From Lysinibacillus antri (GTDB lineage Bacteria; Bacillota; Bacilli; Bacillales_A; Planococcaceae), in the NCBI RefSeq assembly GCF_003977595.1, contig NZ_RYYR01000014.1:1-64000 (forward strand): 64,000 nt of DNA. Reading direction: 5' to 3'. This document shows positions 8,638-17,784 of the stretch, piece by piece. A model generated the notes under the pieces. It did not search any database. It was given only the letters and a program-made list of their open reading frames with translations, and was not told where the DNA came from. A program made the position numbers and the translations under genes. Position 1 is the first letter of the stretch. Every line of letters starts with the position of its first letter.

Positions 8638-9578
8638 TGTTCTGCATACCTTTTAATGGGAATAACGGATTTTGAAATAATGCGATTTATAAGCTCCTCT
8701 GTCGTTACGCCCTCATATCTTGCTTCTGGTTTTAAAATAATGCGATGTGCGAATACGAACGGCGCAAGATATTGAACGTCATCTGGTTTTACAAAATCTC
8801 GATCTTGCATTTTGGCATATGCTTGCGATGCTTTCATCAATGCGATGGATGCCCGAGGACTCACGCCTAAATAGATTTCACTTACTGTTCGAGTAGCTCT
8901 TGCAAGTTGTACGATATAACTTTTCACTGAATCGTCTACATAGACATTTCTTACTTGATCTTGTAGTGCCAGTAACTCATCTAAAGAAATAACTGGTGTT
9001 AGATCCATAATAGGCTCAGACCGTTCACTACGACGAAGCACTTCGATTTCTTCGTGCGCGTTTGGATAGCCCATCTTTATTTTTAATAAAAAGCGGTCTA
9101 ATTGTGCTTCTGGCAACGGATATGTACCTTCATATTCAATAGGATTTTGTGTGGCCATAACAAAAAATGGTTTTTGAATATTGAGCGTTTTCCCATCAAT
9201 CGTCACAGAAGCTTCTTCCATACTTTCAAGAAGCGCAGATTGGGTTTTGGGAGACGTCCGATTAATTTCGTCCGCTAAAATAATATTTCCGACAATTGGT
9301 CCTGGTCGAAATTCAAATTGAAGTGTTTTGGGATTGTAGATGGATACACCAATGACATCTGTAGGTAGTAAATCCGGGGTAAATTGAATTCTTTTAAATT
9401 CTGCCCCCACTGATTTTGCTAGCGCTTTAACCATCATTGTTTTCCCAACACCAGGGACGTCTTCTAGTAACACGTGCCCACCCGAAAGCAAGGCAATCAC
9501 ACTTAATTCAGCAACTTCCCTTTTCCCAATCATCACTTTTTCTATATTTTCAATTATTGCTTCGATTTGTTTATACAT
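8634..9578 (-). CDS. yeaC: MoxR family AAA+ ATPase (YeaC type)
   Basis: 314 residues. Walker A is EDVPGVGKTMMVKAL, Walker B ILADEINRTSPKTQSALLE, sensor 1 FFVMATQNPIE, and a C-terminal lid carries the GVSPRA sensor 2 segment. MoxR ATPases act as chaperone-like partners of DUF58 and VWA proteins. It is the first gene of the three-gene operon; a TATAAT-type promoter was not identified with confidence. Next upstream is a degenerate repeat (9596-9690) and then the nos-type operon. Confidence 0.93.
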   Translation of the reverse strand: MYKQIEAIIENIEKVMIGKREVAELSVIALLSGGHVLLEDVPGVGKTMMVKALAKSVGAEFKRIQFTPDLLPTDVIGVSIYNPKTLQFEFRPGPIVGNIILADEINRTSPKTQSALLESMEEASVTIDGKTLNIQKPFFVMATQNPIEYEGTYPLPEAQLDRFLLKIKMGYPNAHEEIEVLRRSERSEPIMDLTPVISLDELLALQDQVRNVYVDDSVKSYIVQLARATRTVSEIYLGVSPRASIALMKASQAYAKMQDRDFVKPDDVQYLAPFVFAHRIILKPEARYEGVTTEELINRIISKSVIPIKRYAEQ

Positions 9579-9595
9579 TCACTAAAACCTCCCAA

Positions 9596-9690
9596 TTAGA
9601 AAAGCGAAAGCGGCTTGCCCAGCTCCGAAAGAAACTGGCCACTGTAGCTAGACACTGTTCCAATTTTCAAAAAAATGTACTTCAAGCATA
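9596..9690 (+). repeat. degenerate GCTAGACA-family dispersed repeat
   Basis: Starts TTAGAAAAGCGAAAGCGGCT and ends GTAGCTAGACACTGTTCC. The same start and end blocks frame the longer copy at 48482-48613, and the start block recurs at 28163. The interior is shortened. It lies between the MoxR operon and the nos-type operon. Confidence 0.65.
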
Positions 9691-9744
9691 AACGAAATAC
9701 GAATATGAATACAACTAATTGTCTTTATTATTACAGAATTTAAC

Positions 9745-9782
9745 AAAAATAAAGAAGACCCAATTTTTATCTTGAGACTTCT
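9745..9782 (-). terminator. terminator after nosF-type gene
   Basis: AGAAG/CTTCT with an inner TCAA/TTGG stem, followed on the minus strand by TTTATTTTT. The stem is imperfect. Confidence 0.5.
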
Positions 9783-10466
9783 CTAAAATCCTATTCCGAT
9801 TTTCGCTAACCATAATTGTTCAAGCTCATCACATTGATGATCCGCTAAAATTTTGTTCATATCCCCTTCAAATAAAACTTGTCCATCGTGCATCACAATC
9901 ACATCGTCAGCAAGTTGCTGAGCGAAAGAAAGCATATGTGTCGAAAAGAGAATTGTATTTCCTTTGCTACGTTCTTTTAGCATAATTTCTTTTAATTGAG
10001 CAATCCAATAAGGGTCAAGCCCATTTGTAGGCTCGTCCAAAATTAGCAATTTCCCTTCACCTAAAAGACTTTGGGCAAGATTCAATCGTTGCCTCATTCC
10101 CTTTGAATAAGATGCTACCTTTTGTTTTCTTACTTCATAAAGTCCTACTTGCTTTAAAACATCGATTTGCTCTTTTTTCGTGCATTTTTTTAATGATGCC
10201 AGGTACGTTATGATTTCTTCTGCCGTTAAGGAAATCGGAAAGTCCACATCATCCGGCATAAAACGAATGGATTTTTGATCATGCCAATCGATCTTTCCTT
10301 GCTGGTGCTTTTCTTGTCTCGTAAGTAATCGGATTAGCGTACTTTTCCCTGCCCCATTTCCTCCAGCTAACGCAATAATACGCCCTTTTTCTAGTTGAAA
10401 TGTAACATCCTGAATACCTCGGTTATTACGATAGATTTTATGCACGCCCTGACATTCCACAATCAT
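9783..10466 (-). CDS. nosF: ABC transporter ATPase, NosF type
   Basis: 227 residues, one nucleotide-binding domain: Walker A AGGNGAGKST, signature YSKGMRQR, Walker B LLILDEPTNGLD, switch His in FSTHMLS. With NosY and NosD it should form a NosDFY-type complex, which in denitrifiers matures the copper site of nitrous oxide reductase. The ATG at 10466 overlaps the NosY stop (ATGA), which replaces a longer open frame to 10526. It is the last gene of a five-gene operon. The best family evidence is the context; alone it would be called only an ABC ATPase. Confidence 0.83.
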   Translation of the reverse strand: MIVECQGVHKIYRNNRGIQDVTFQLEKGRIIALAGGNGAGKSTLIRLLTRQEKHQQGKIDWHDQKSIRFMPDDVDFPISLTAEEIITYLASLKKCTKKEQIDVLKQVGLYEVRKQKVASYSKGMRQRLNLAQSLLGEGKLLILDEPTNGLDPYWIAQLKEIMLKERSKGNTILFSTHMLSFAQQLADDVIVMHDGQVLFEGDMNKILADHQCDELEQLWLAKIGIGF

Positions 10467-11278
10467 TTCTCTACACCACGTTTCTTTAAGCGATATTTCG
10501 TTAGGAGCAGTGGCATCACCGCCCACGTAAGGGTTACTAACGCAAATACAACCTTTCCTAGTATCGATTCATAAAATTGAATCAAGTCAAAATAGGTTGG
10601 TCCAAGCACCGTTGCTTGTCCAGCTAATAAAAAATAACTAAAACGAAGCCATTCCACAGGATTCAAATGTAAAAAAAGAATCGTCAGCTTTTGCAAAACG
10701 TGACCCGGTATAACCGTTCCAATGGCCATTAGAGCATAAGATAATAATAGCAATAGTAATGCCCATACAACTAATGACAAAGCGAGAGCATGCAACCGAT
10801 TTTTAGCAACACTGCCAATCAATATGCCAATCGCTGAAAATATGAAAATAAGAGCGAGGGCAACACCGATGAATTGGATCGGTAAACTAACTCCACCAAA
10901 TATCCCTCCGAAAGTAAAAGCAACGCCAAGTGCACAAGCTAAAATAAAAGTAAAGGATAAACACAAGGCGGTATATTTGCCAAAAATATATTGATTTAGA
11001 GACATCGGATACGTTTTTAATAAAGCAAACCAGCCCGTTTCCACATCCCCCGCCACATTCATACTTCCCATCGTTAAAGTAAACAAAGGTAGTAAAAATA
11101 ATAATACATTTAATATGGAAGCAGTCTGTCTTGTAAAGCCATTACTTTCCGGTAAGGACATTTGCTGAATCATAAGAATAGCAACGAATACAAAGATGAA
11201 AAGAATGGTTACAAGTTGTAACCATCTGCTGCGGAGCATTTGCTTCCATTCAAATGATATAAACATGGAAGAGTTCAT
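10463..11278 (-). CDS. nosY: ABC transporter permease, NosY type
   Basis: 271 residues with six predicted membrane segments and the ABC-2/NosY features: N-terminal FEWKQMLRSRW, then SMNVAGDVETGWFALLKTYP after the second segment. It is the membrane partner of NosF. The start ATG follows directly on the nosL stop (TAAATG), and the end overlaps nosF by 4 bp, so translation is coupled. Transport substrate is unknown; models for NosDFY include a sulfur species or mechanical work on the apo-enzyme. Confidence 0.83.
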   Translation of the reverse strand: MNSSMFISFEWKQMLRSRWLQLVTILFIFVFVAILMIQQMSLPESNGFTRQTASILNVLLFLLPLFTLTMGSMNVAGDVETGWFALLKTYPMSLNQYIFGKYTALCLSFTFILACALGVAFTFGGIFGGVSLPIQFIGVALALIFIFSAIGILIGSVAKNRLHALALSLVVWALLLLLLSYALMAIGTVIPGHVLQKLTILFLHLNPVEWLRFSYFLLAGQATVLGPTYFDLIQFYESILGKVVFALVTLTWAVMPLLLTKYRLKKRGVEK

Positions 11279-11725
11279 TTAATGATGAACTCCCCACTCA
11301 AAACCTTGTAAATCATCATAGGATAATAACTTACCCATTCCTTCTTTTTCAATCCAATTTTCCGCAGACTTTTTTGAATCAAACGCTAATACACCGTAAT
11401 TCATCGGTGTCCAATTCCCTTCTGAATATACATAGGTTGCCTTCTCAATATTCAGCCATTTATTTTCCGATGCATCTTTAACAAAAGCCCCACCAATTTC
11501 AGAAGCATCAGCATCCATCATGAATTCCATTAAACATCCTAAATCATCAAACACTGTATAATCTCCATTATCCATTACAATTTGTGCAGCATGTTCCTCA
11601 CTTGAAACACTCATATTGCATACTTCACATACATCAGTCGCGCTATTAATGTCACGTGGCTCTTTCGATGAGCAGGCAGCAAGAATCATTAATAAGCCTA
11701 CAACAAGAACTAATTTCCACTTCAC
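11279..11725 (-). CDS. nosL: NosL family copper lipoprotein
   Basis: 148 residues. Lipoprotein signal with lipobox LAAC (Cys about residue 18), then the NosL motif CEVCNM and the FDDLGCLMEFM segment; NosL proteins bind Cu(I) on the outer face of the membrane. The GTG start at 11725 has AAGGAG 9 nt upstream and overlaps the nosD stop (GTGA); a longer open frame to 11809 lies inside nosD and is rejected. It is one of two NosL-type genes in this operon. Confidence 0.88.
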   Translation of the reverse strand: MKWKLVLVVGLLMILAACSSKEPRDINSATDVCEVCNMSVSSEEHAAQIVMDNGDYTVFDDLGCLMEFMMDADASEIGGAFVKDASENKWLNIEKATYVYSEGNWTPMNYGVLAFDSKKSAENWIEKEGMGKLLSYDDLQGFEWGVHH

Positions 11726-13011
11726 GTTAAAACACTCCTTCTCCATATAATCAAACATAAAACTAAAAGTGCAATGCCAATCGATAATTGCCAATGATTT
11801 AAGTGCCATTCTTTGTATTGCTTTATGTTTTTGTTGGTTAAGGGGGATTGATCAACTAATAAAGTTTGGGACCCTCTGTTTGCTTGTTGGTCTAATTGAT
11901 TCAGTAAAACGACACTTGGTGATTCGACATAATATTGGTAGACCGGCTTTCGAACCATCCATTGTCCAAAACTTTGAAGGGCCACATAAGGTTCGTCGCC
12001 AATGCCGTCCCCATCAATATCAATCCCAGTGTAGTCATCATAGTAATTATTTTTTAGATTCAACCCAATTTCGTCTGTTCTGCAGTTTACGATATTTCCT
12101 ATAAATACGTTGTTCGCAAGTAGATTGGAGTTTTCTGAATTCGTTGACTCCACTGCTGTTTGATTCATTTGAAATGTGTTGGAGAGTGCCCGTACATTGG
12201 CTGTTTTTTGTATAGTTAGTCCAATTTTATTTCCGGCGATCGTGTTGTTTTGTACTTCAACTACTTTTGTATCATAAAGGGTAATACCTGTTCCATTGAA
12301 GCCGTCTTGGTCTGAAATGTCATTACTTTCTACGTAAATCTCATTAGCCATCATGATCATGAGGCCAGTTACATTTTTAGTAAAACGATTATTTACGATC
12401 GTCGCGTTTTCACTATACATAAAATGATTACCATATCGACTGTTTACCACTTCATTGCCGGTAACTATTATATTTTTAACCCCTTCAATATATACCCCAT
12501 CTTGGACACCATTCATATGACTGTTTTCTACTGTAATATCTGTGCTAGTGAAGATTGCGATTCCATTACCCGAATTCGATGGATGGTGGCCTTTTCCATT
12601 TACGGAGACATGATTGATCTCCACATTTTTTGAATCATACACTTCAATACCACTAAACACTTTATGTAGTACTAGATTAGATAGTTCTATATTTTTTACT
12701 CTATTAACTTTAATAGCTGTGCCAGAGGAGATTAGTTCTAATCCTTTTAAAGATACATTTTGACTGTCTTCTATCCGGAATAAAGGTTCATTTACTTGTT
12801 CACTTGTTATTACCACATGACCATTTGCAATAATGACCATGGATTTCTGAATAAGAAAATTCCCTTTATATTCACCTTCTTGAAGGGTTAGTACTCCTCC
12901 TTCCTCAGTCGCATCAATCAAACTTTGTAAATCATTTGAATTTGCACTGATTAAGGACATGTCCAATAAATAACTACTAACTGCTACCAATACCCCTAGC
13001 CATATCTTCAT
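11722..13011 (-). CDS. nosD: NosD type right-handed beta-helix protein
   Basis: 429 residues: signal peptide (MKIWLGVLVAVSS...), a run of parallel-beta-helix (CASH/NosD) repeats such as NGIAIFTSTDITVENSHMNG, a DIDGDGIGDEPY calcium-like loop near 320, and a C-terminal membrane anchor (LSIGIALLVLCLIIW). NosD is the extracytoplasmic partner of the NosFY ABC transporter. The ATG at 13011 with GTAGGTG 6 nt upstream is preferred to the GTG at 13020. No nosZ is found in the window, so the client protein is unknown. Confidence 0.88.
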   Translation of the reverse strand: MKIWLGVLVAVSSYLLDMSLISANSNDLQSLIDATEEGGVLTLQEGEYKGNFLIQKSMVIIANGHVVITSEQVNEPLFRIEDSQNVSLKGLELISSGTAIKVNRVKNIELSNLVLHKVFSGIEVYDSKNVEINHVSVNGKGHHPSNSGNGIAIFTSTDITVENSHMNGVQDGVYIEGVKNIIVTGNEVVNSRYGNHFMYSENATIVNNRFTKNVTGLMIMMANEIYVESNDISDQDGFNGTGITLYDTKVVEVQNNTIAGNKIGLTIQKTANVRALSNTFQMNQTAVESTNSENSNLLANNVFIGNIVNCRTDEIGLNLKNNYYDDYTGIDIDGDGIGDEPYVALQSFGQWMVRKPVYQYYVESPSVVLLNQLDQQANRGSQTLLVDQSPLTNKNIKQYKEWHLNHWQLSIGIALLVLCLIIWRRSVLT

Positions 13012-13038
13012 TCGTTGCACCTACTTTATAATGGGCGA

Positions 13039-13659
13039 TTATTCGTTGTTGGGCATATCCCCCATCTTTCCTTGTTGTTTCATTTTTTGTTCGTATTTCA
13101 TTTTTGCTTGTACTTTAATTGTCTCAAGTTTTTCAATATAAGCGCCTTCATTTTGACCAATATACGATCTAGCATCTTGTTCTTCTATAAAGTAGGCATA
13201 TCCCCAATTCATCGGTGTTTTTAATGTTGTTTTAACAATCGTTACATCTTCTACTTTTGCCCATTTTAAATTATTAAAATCTCTTACGTATTTTTCATTT
13301 GTTTCGTTTTTAGCAACTTCATCGTTTAATAAACAACCAATGTCATCATAAAAGATAACCGTTCCATCTTTTTTTATCGCCTTTGTACTAAACATCCCCA
13401 TCGCATCATTCTTTTCGTATACATGCATATTGCACATCTCACATGTGGTATGTTCATCAGGCTCGTGTATATGTTGGTCCTCGTCAGCAACTGATCCATT
13501 AACGGAAATAGCCCCCTGCCCCTCATCATGTAATGGTTCTTCAACGAGAATAGGTACTTCCTTTTCTGTAATTGGTTGATCTACGGCAGTCTCTTCCTTT
13601 GCTCCACATGCAGCTAATGTGAATCCACAAACTACTACTATTGCTACAATCTTATTCAT
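13039..13659 (-). CDS. second NosL-like copper lipoprotein, extended
   Basis: 206 residues. Lipobox LAACG (Cys about residue 17), then an acidic and His-containing linker (EDQHIHEPDEHT) and the NosL motif CEMCNM with FYDDIGCLLND, then a charged C-terminal extension (KAKMKYEQKMKQQGKM) absent from the shorter NosL downstream. The ATG at 13659 has GGAGGAG upstream; the open frame to 13815 has no such signal. It is first in the nos-type operon. The His/Asp linker may add metal binding; that is inference. Confidence 0.82.
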   Translation of the reverse strand: MNKIVAIVVVCGFTLAACGAKEETAVDQPITEKEVPILVEEPLHDEGQGAISVNGSVADEDQHIHEPDEHTTCEMCNMHVYEKNDAMGMFSTKAIKKDGTVIFYDDIGCLLNDEVAKNETNEKYVRDFNNLKWAKVEDVTIVKTTLKTPMNWGYAYFIEEQDARSYIGQNEGAYIEKLETIKVQAKMKYEQKMKQQGKMGDMPNNE

Positions 13660-13720
13660 TTGTTGTCTCCTCCAATAAATAACAGTATGTATTACTATAT
13701 ACTTCCAATATACAAAGCAA

Positions 13721-13753
13721 TTGTGAAATAAGATGAAAGTACTTGTGAAATAA
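13721..13753 (+). promoter_or_regulatory. paired TTGTGAAATAA direct repeats upstream of nos-type operon
   Basis: Two identical 11-mers start 22 bp apart (13721 and 13743), about two helical turns, 60-95 bp upstream of the first gene. The element resembles the ResD consensus known in B. subtilis (TTTGTGAAT). Binding is inference. Confidence 0.4.
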
Positions 13754-13784
13754 CGGAAAAGTTTCTTTGACTTTTTTGCGACAC

Positions 13785-13819
13785 AAAAAAATGGATATCT
13801 CCCGTTTAGAGACATCCAT
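13785..13819 (-). terminator. terminator after 13832-14176 gene
   Basis: ATGGATGTCTC pairs with GAGATATCCAT on the minus strand, followed by seven T. Confidence 0.85.
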
Positions 13820-13831
13820 CTTTTATATTAA

Positions 13832-14176
13832 TTAAATTGAAGTGCGGTAAGTGCTTATACGAGAATTTCGATTATATACAGTGTTTATTTTTATTGCTTG
13901 TTCTAACAGGCTATTGCGCATTGTTGCCGCTGTATCCGCATCAAACTGTAATCCTTTCACAATCAGTTTATTCGTAGTCCGTTTTAAAACCCTTTTTGGT
14001 GGACTATTTTTTTGTTGTGCAGGTTTTTGCCTAGGTTGTTGTTGGGAGAATTGTTGTCCCTGTCCAAAACCAGAACCTTCCTCCATCACTCGATAAAACA
14101 ATTCATTGGAATGTAAATATTGTCTGGAGTTTCGAAAAATACTGCTGGGTACAGGTTGAACGCGTGTCGTTCTCAT
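13832..14176 (-). CDS. hypothetical protein, Q/P-rich linker
   Basis: 114 residues. The N-terminal part (MRTTRVQPVPSSIFRNSRQY) is followed by a low-complexity segment (GFGQGQQFSQQQPRQKPAQQ) and a basic C-terminal half ending in YNRNSRISTYRTSI. No signal peptide or membrane segment. The ATG at 14176 has GGGGG 9 nt upstream; a terminator follows at 13785-13819, so the unit looks genuine and single. The family is not recognised. The basic, low-complexity make-up would fit a spore or nucleic-acid-associated protein, but no motif supports this. Confidence 0.6.
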   Translation of the reverse strand: MRTTRVQPVPSSIFRNSRQYLHSNELFYRVMEEGSGFGQGQQFSQQQPRQKPAQQKNSPPKRVLKRTTNKLIVKGLQFDADTAATMRNSLLEQAIKINTVYNRNSRISTYRTSI

Positions 14177-14336
14177 AAGCACTTACCCCCTCTCTTTTGA
14201 AACTTTTTACCTATATTCATTCTTTTTATCGGTAAAATAGATTTACTATGAAGGAATCTATCCTACAATATTTACAATGTTTGTTTATTTTTTTGAGTTT
14301 TTGTAGTTGTTCCACTTTACTCCAATGAATGAACCA

Positions 14337-14381
14337 CAAAAAAAGTGTAGATAAAGGGATTACTTTTCCCTTTATCTACAC
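14337..14381 (-). terminator. terminator after nadE
   Basis: A perfect 15-bp stem, GTGTAGATAAAGGGA with its complement, followed by TTTTTTT on the minus strand, 11 nt past the nadE stop. Confidence 0.9.
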
Positions 14382-14392
14382 TATATGCAAGT

Positions 14393-15220
14393 TCACTTCC
14401 AGAAATGTTCAAAAATAGAAATTGGCATATGTCGTTTATGTTGAGATCTTAAATAATGACCTTCGATGATTTTTTTTGCTCCTTCCGAAACTTCTTTTCC
14501 TTCTAAATAATCATCAATTTCATCATAGGTAACCCCTAATGCTGTTTCATCCGGTAAGGCTGGTCGTTCTTCTTCTAAATCGGCAGTTGGTGTTTTTAAG
14601 TAAAGGTGCTCAGGGCAATTTAAGTAAGCTAAAATTTGCTTTCCTTGTCGTTTATTTAGGCGGTATAACGGAATTAAGTCCACTCCGCCATCACCGTACT
14701 TTGTATAAAAGCCTGTTATTGATTCCGCGGCATGGTCAGTACCTACTACGACTGCATTCTTCATTGCTGCAATTGAATATTGTACCTTCATTCGTTCCCG
14801 CGCTTTTTCATTCCCTTTTGCAAAATCACTTAATTCAATTCCAGCATCAATTAACGATTGTACGCTCGCATCTACTGCTGGTTTAATATTAATTTCGTAA
14901 ATCGTTGTAGGTTGAATAAAGTCAAGCGCATCCTGGCAATCTTGTTCATCCGCTTGCACCCCATATGGAAGTCGGATTGCATAAGTTGAATAATTATTCT
15001 CCCCGGATTCATTATTTAATTCTTCCACTGCCAGTTGAACGAGTTTCCCCGTTAATGTAGAGTCTTGTCCACCACTTATGGCAATTACAAACCCTTTAAG
15101 AAAAGAATGCTTTTTGGCATAATCCTTCAAAAAATCAATAGACTTCCGCACTTCCACTTCAGGATCAATTGTTGGAAGAACCTTTAGTTCATCAATAATT
15201 TGTTGTTGTAAATGACTCAT
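14393..15220 (-). CDS. nadE: NH3-dependent NAD synthetase
   Basis: Last step of NAD synthesis: nicotinate adenine dinucleotide plus ammonia and ATP to NAD. 275 residues, the size of the ammonia-using form, with no nitrilase-like glutaminase domain. The P-loop is [12 protein letters not shown] (about residue 46); [21 protein letters not shown] and the C-terminal [12 protein letters not shown] are family marks. It lies 11 bp after pncB with its own ribosome site, so both form a salvage operon. Confidence 0.96.
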   Translation of the reverse strand: MSHLQQQIIDELKVLPTIDPEVEVRKSIDFLKDYAKKHSFLKGFVIAISGGQDSTLTGKLVQLAVEELNNESGENNYSTYAIRLPYGVQADEQDCQDALDFIQPTTIYEINIKPAVDASVQSLIDAGIELSDFAKGNEKARERMKVQYSIAAMKNAVVVGTDHAAESITGFYTKYGDGGVDLIPLYRLNKRQGKQILAYLNCPEHLYLKTPTADLEEERPALPDETALGVTYDEIDDYLEGKEVSEGAKKIIEGHYLRSQHKRHMPISIFEHFWK

Positions 15221-15231
15221 GTGAACTCCCC

Positions 15232-16701
15232 CTAACGATTTTCGATATCATGCACCATATTACGTACTTCTTCAATATTTCTCATTTTGTTATCCCAACA
15301 TTTTTGACTTAAATCAACCGGATATTCTTCTGGGTTTAAGGAGCGTTTATATTCATCCCATAACAATTCTAAATTATCTTGTGCATACTGTTTCATTTCC
15401 ATTAGCGTAGGACTTTTGTAAACAATTTGTCCCTGTTCTACTACTTTATGATGTAGCTCTTTTGCTTCGAAATTTGTAACAAACTTTGAGATGAATGTAT
15501 GGATTGGATGGAACATTTTAATCCGTTCTTCTTGTTGTGGATTTTCATCTTCCATCACAATATAGTCACCCTCAGCTTTTCGATTCTCGCGGTTAATAAT
15601 ACGATAAACCTTTTTTAATCCAGGGGTAGATACCTTTTCAGCATTTGCAGTAATTTTAATTGTATCTTCCATTTCACCTTTTGCATTTTCAATAGACACC
15701 AATTTATATACTGCTCCTAAAGCTGGTTGATCATAGGCAGTAATGAGTTTTGTCCCAATGCCCCAAGAGTCTACTTTGGCTCCTTGGGCTTTTAAGTTTA
15801 AAATTGTATATTCATCTAAGTCATTTGAAACGATGATTTTAGCATTTGGGAATCCTGCTTCATCTAGCATACGTCTTGCTTCTTTTGATAGGAACGCAAT
15901 ATCTCCACTGTCTAAACGAATACCTACGAAATTAATTTGATCCCCAAGTTCTTTCGCTACTTTAATGGCATTTGGAACGCCCGATTTTAACGTGTTATAC
16001 GTATCCACAAGGAATACACAGTCTTTATGACGTTTCGCATAGGAATGAAACGCATCATATTCACTTTTATAAGCTTGGACCATTGCATGGGCATGAGTTC
16101 CAGATACAGGAATATCAAATAACTTCCCTGCGCGTACATTCGAAGTTGAATCGAATCCACCAATGACTGCGGCTCTTGCACCCCAAATTGCAGCATCCAT
16201 TTCCTGTGCTCTTCTCGTTCCAAACTCTGCGGAACCTTCATTTTTAATCACTTGTTTAATTCGGCTTGCTTTTGTCGCAATTAATGTTTGGTAGTTCACA
16301 ATATTTAATAGCGCTGTTTCGATTAGTTGAGCCTCAACAAGAGGTGCTTCTACCCGAAGAATTGGTTCATTCGCAAAAACAAGCTCGCCCTCAACCATTG
16401 AATAGATATTCCCAGTGAATTTAATATTTTTTAAGTATTCAATAAAGTCTTCCTTGTAACCTAGCTCATTCGATAAGTACGCAATATCTGACTCGGAAAA
16501 ATGAAAATCGCGTAAATACTGTAAAATACGTTCTAACCCTGCAAATATCGCATATCCATTTCCAAAAGGTAGTTTTCTAAAATATAATTCAAAAACCGCT
16601 TTTCTATTATGAATGCCGTCAGCCCAATAGCTTTCCGCCATGTTAATCTGATATAAGTCGGTGTGAAGTGTTAAACTATCATCAGCAAATTTCCATTCCA
16701 T
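15232..16701 (-). CDS. pncB: nicotinate phosphoribosyltransferase
   Basis: Makes nicotinate mononucleotide from nicotinate and PRPP with ATP. 489 residues. Marks: [18 protein letters not shown] N terminus ([17 protein letters not shown]), [26 protein letters not shown] with the conserved His, and GVRLDSGD-like [10 protein letters not shown]. Start ATG at 16701 with GAAGAAGGG upstream. First gene of the pncB-nadE operon, so nicotinate is salvaged to NAD. Confidence 0.96.
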   Translation of the reverse strand: MEWKFADDSLTLHTDLYQINMAESYWADGIHNRKAVFELYFRKLPFGNGYAIFAGLERILQYLRDFHFSESDIAYLSNELGYKEDFIEYLKNIKFTGNIYSMVEGELVFANEPILRVEAPLVEAQLIETALLNIVNYQTLIATKASRIKQVIKNEGSAEFGTRRAQEMDAAIWGARAAVIGGFDSTSNVRAGKLFDIPVSGTHAHAMVQAYKSEYDAFHSYAKRHKDCVFLVDTYNTLKSGVPNAIKVAKELGDQINFVGIRLDSGDIAFLSKEARRMLDEAGFPNAKIIVSNDLDEYTILNLKAQGAKVDSWGIGTKLITAYDQPALGAVYKLVSIENAKGEMEDTIKITANAEKVSTPGLKKVYRIINRENRKAEGDYIVMEDENPQQEERIKMFHPIHTFISKFVTNFEAKELHHKVVEQGQIVYKSPTLMEMKQYAQDNLELLWDEYKRSLNPEEYPVDLSQKCWDNKMRNIEEVRNMVHDIENR

Positions 16702-16828
16702 TCAAGACCCTTCTTCCAGTTTCATAATTAGTCATAGTATACACTATTTAACAAAGTCGAAGTATCGATTTCAATCTTACCTGTATAAAATCCCACATTA
16801 TTGTAGAATATGTTATTAGTCATAAAAA

Positions 16829-16859
16829 TTGACTATAGCGTTTAAAATTAACGTAAAAT
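16829..16859 (+). promoter_or_regulatory. possible promoter of a short transcript
   Basis: TTGACT (16829-16834) and TAAAAT (16854-16859) on the plus strand with a long 19-bp spacer. A strong plus-strand terminator follows about 65 nt later, so a transcript of about 100 nt would result. Confidence 0.3.
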
Positions 16860-16923
16860 ACTTTAACTTTGTACTTGGATATTCCTAGTCTTGTTCCCCC
16901 TAACAAGCTAGTTATCAAAATAT

Positions 16924-16970
16924 AAGCTAACTTACGCCCCCAAAATACGTGAGTTAGCTTTTTTATTTTT
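16924..16970 (+). terminator. intrinsic terminator upstream of fetA
   Basis: AAGCTAACTTACG pairs with CGTGAGTTAGCTT (13 bp with a G-T), followed by TTTTATTTTT on the plus strand. No plus-strand gene precedes it, so it ends either a small RNA or a leader transcript. Confidence 0.75.
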
Positions 16971-16988
16971 TTCAAATGGCAATCCATT

Positions 16989-17017
16989 TTAATACTAAAC
17001 GCAATTAAAGCTATAAT
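16989..17017 (+). promoter_or_regulatory. fetA promoter (sigma A)
   Basis: TTAATA, 17 bp, TATAAT (17012-17017), 35 nt before the gene and downstream of the terminator at 16924-16970, so the ABC genes need not be read from the upstream signal. Confidence 0.6.
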
Positions 17018-17052
17018 ATAGATAAAAGCATATACATATTAGGTGAAAATGA

Positions 17053-17784
17053 ATGATACACAACGACATTGCCATCGAATTTAAAAAAGTTTGTTATGAA
17101 GTGAATGATTTGTCTATTTTAAATAATGTAAGTGGTGTGTTTTATAATGGAAAAATTACTACCCTTGTTGGCCCATCCGGAGCAGGGAAAACATCTCTTT
17201 TAAAAATGTGCAATGGCCTACATTCTCCTACATCAGGTGACATTTACATTTTTAACAAACCCATCACTACCTATGAACCTACTGCCCTTCGAACAAATGT
17301 TGGAATTGTATTACAAAGTTCTCCAATTATTCGAGGAACTGTTTTCGAGAACCTGGCGTTACCTTTTAAATTAAAAAATAAAACCTTGTTAGAAAAAGAA
17401 GCAATCGCCTTTTTAGAAGATGTTGGTCTGGATCGTACTTTTTTATACCGACAAGGCAGGGATTTATCGGGTGGTCAACAGCAAAAGGTTTCCATCGCTC
17501 GTACGTTAATGAATCAACCAAACATTTTATTACTCGATGAAATTACCTCTGCACTCGATCCAACTTCTGTCCAAGAAATTGAACAACTGCTATTAAATAT
17601 AAATAAGAAGTATAAAACAACGATTATTTGGATAACTCATAATATTGAACAAGCAAAACGCATTGGGGATTACACGTGGATGATGATGGAAGGCCAACTT
17701 GTAGAAAGTGGAGAGAGTAAACGATTATGGAGTACTTCCAATGACTTTATTCAAACCATTACTCTTGGAGGTCAGGAAGTATGA
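17053..17784 (+). CDS. fetA: ABC transporter ATPase, FetA (YbbL) type
   Basis: 243 residues, one nucleotide-binding domain: Walker A VGPSGAGKTS, signature LSGGQQQK, Walker B ILLLDEITSALDP, switch His in WITHNIEQ. It pairs with the FetB-type membrane protein downstream (4-bp overlap, ATGA). In E. coli FetAB is linked to iron export and oxidative stress resistance; in Bacillales the substrate is not settled. The family call rests on the FetB partner. Confidence 0.83.
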   Translation: MIHNDIAIEFKKVCYEVNDLSILNNVSGVFYNGKITTLVGPSGAGKTSLLKMCNGLHSPTSGDIYIFNKPITTYEPTALRTNVGIVLQSSPIIRGTVFENLALPFKLKNKTLLEKEAIAFLEDVGLDRTFLYRQGRDLSGGQQQKVSIARTLMNQPNILLLDEITSALDPTSVQEIEQLLLNINKKYKTTIIWITHNIEQAKRIGDYTWMMMEGQLVESGESKRLWSTSNDFIQTITLGGQEV

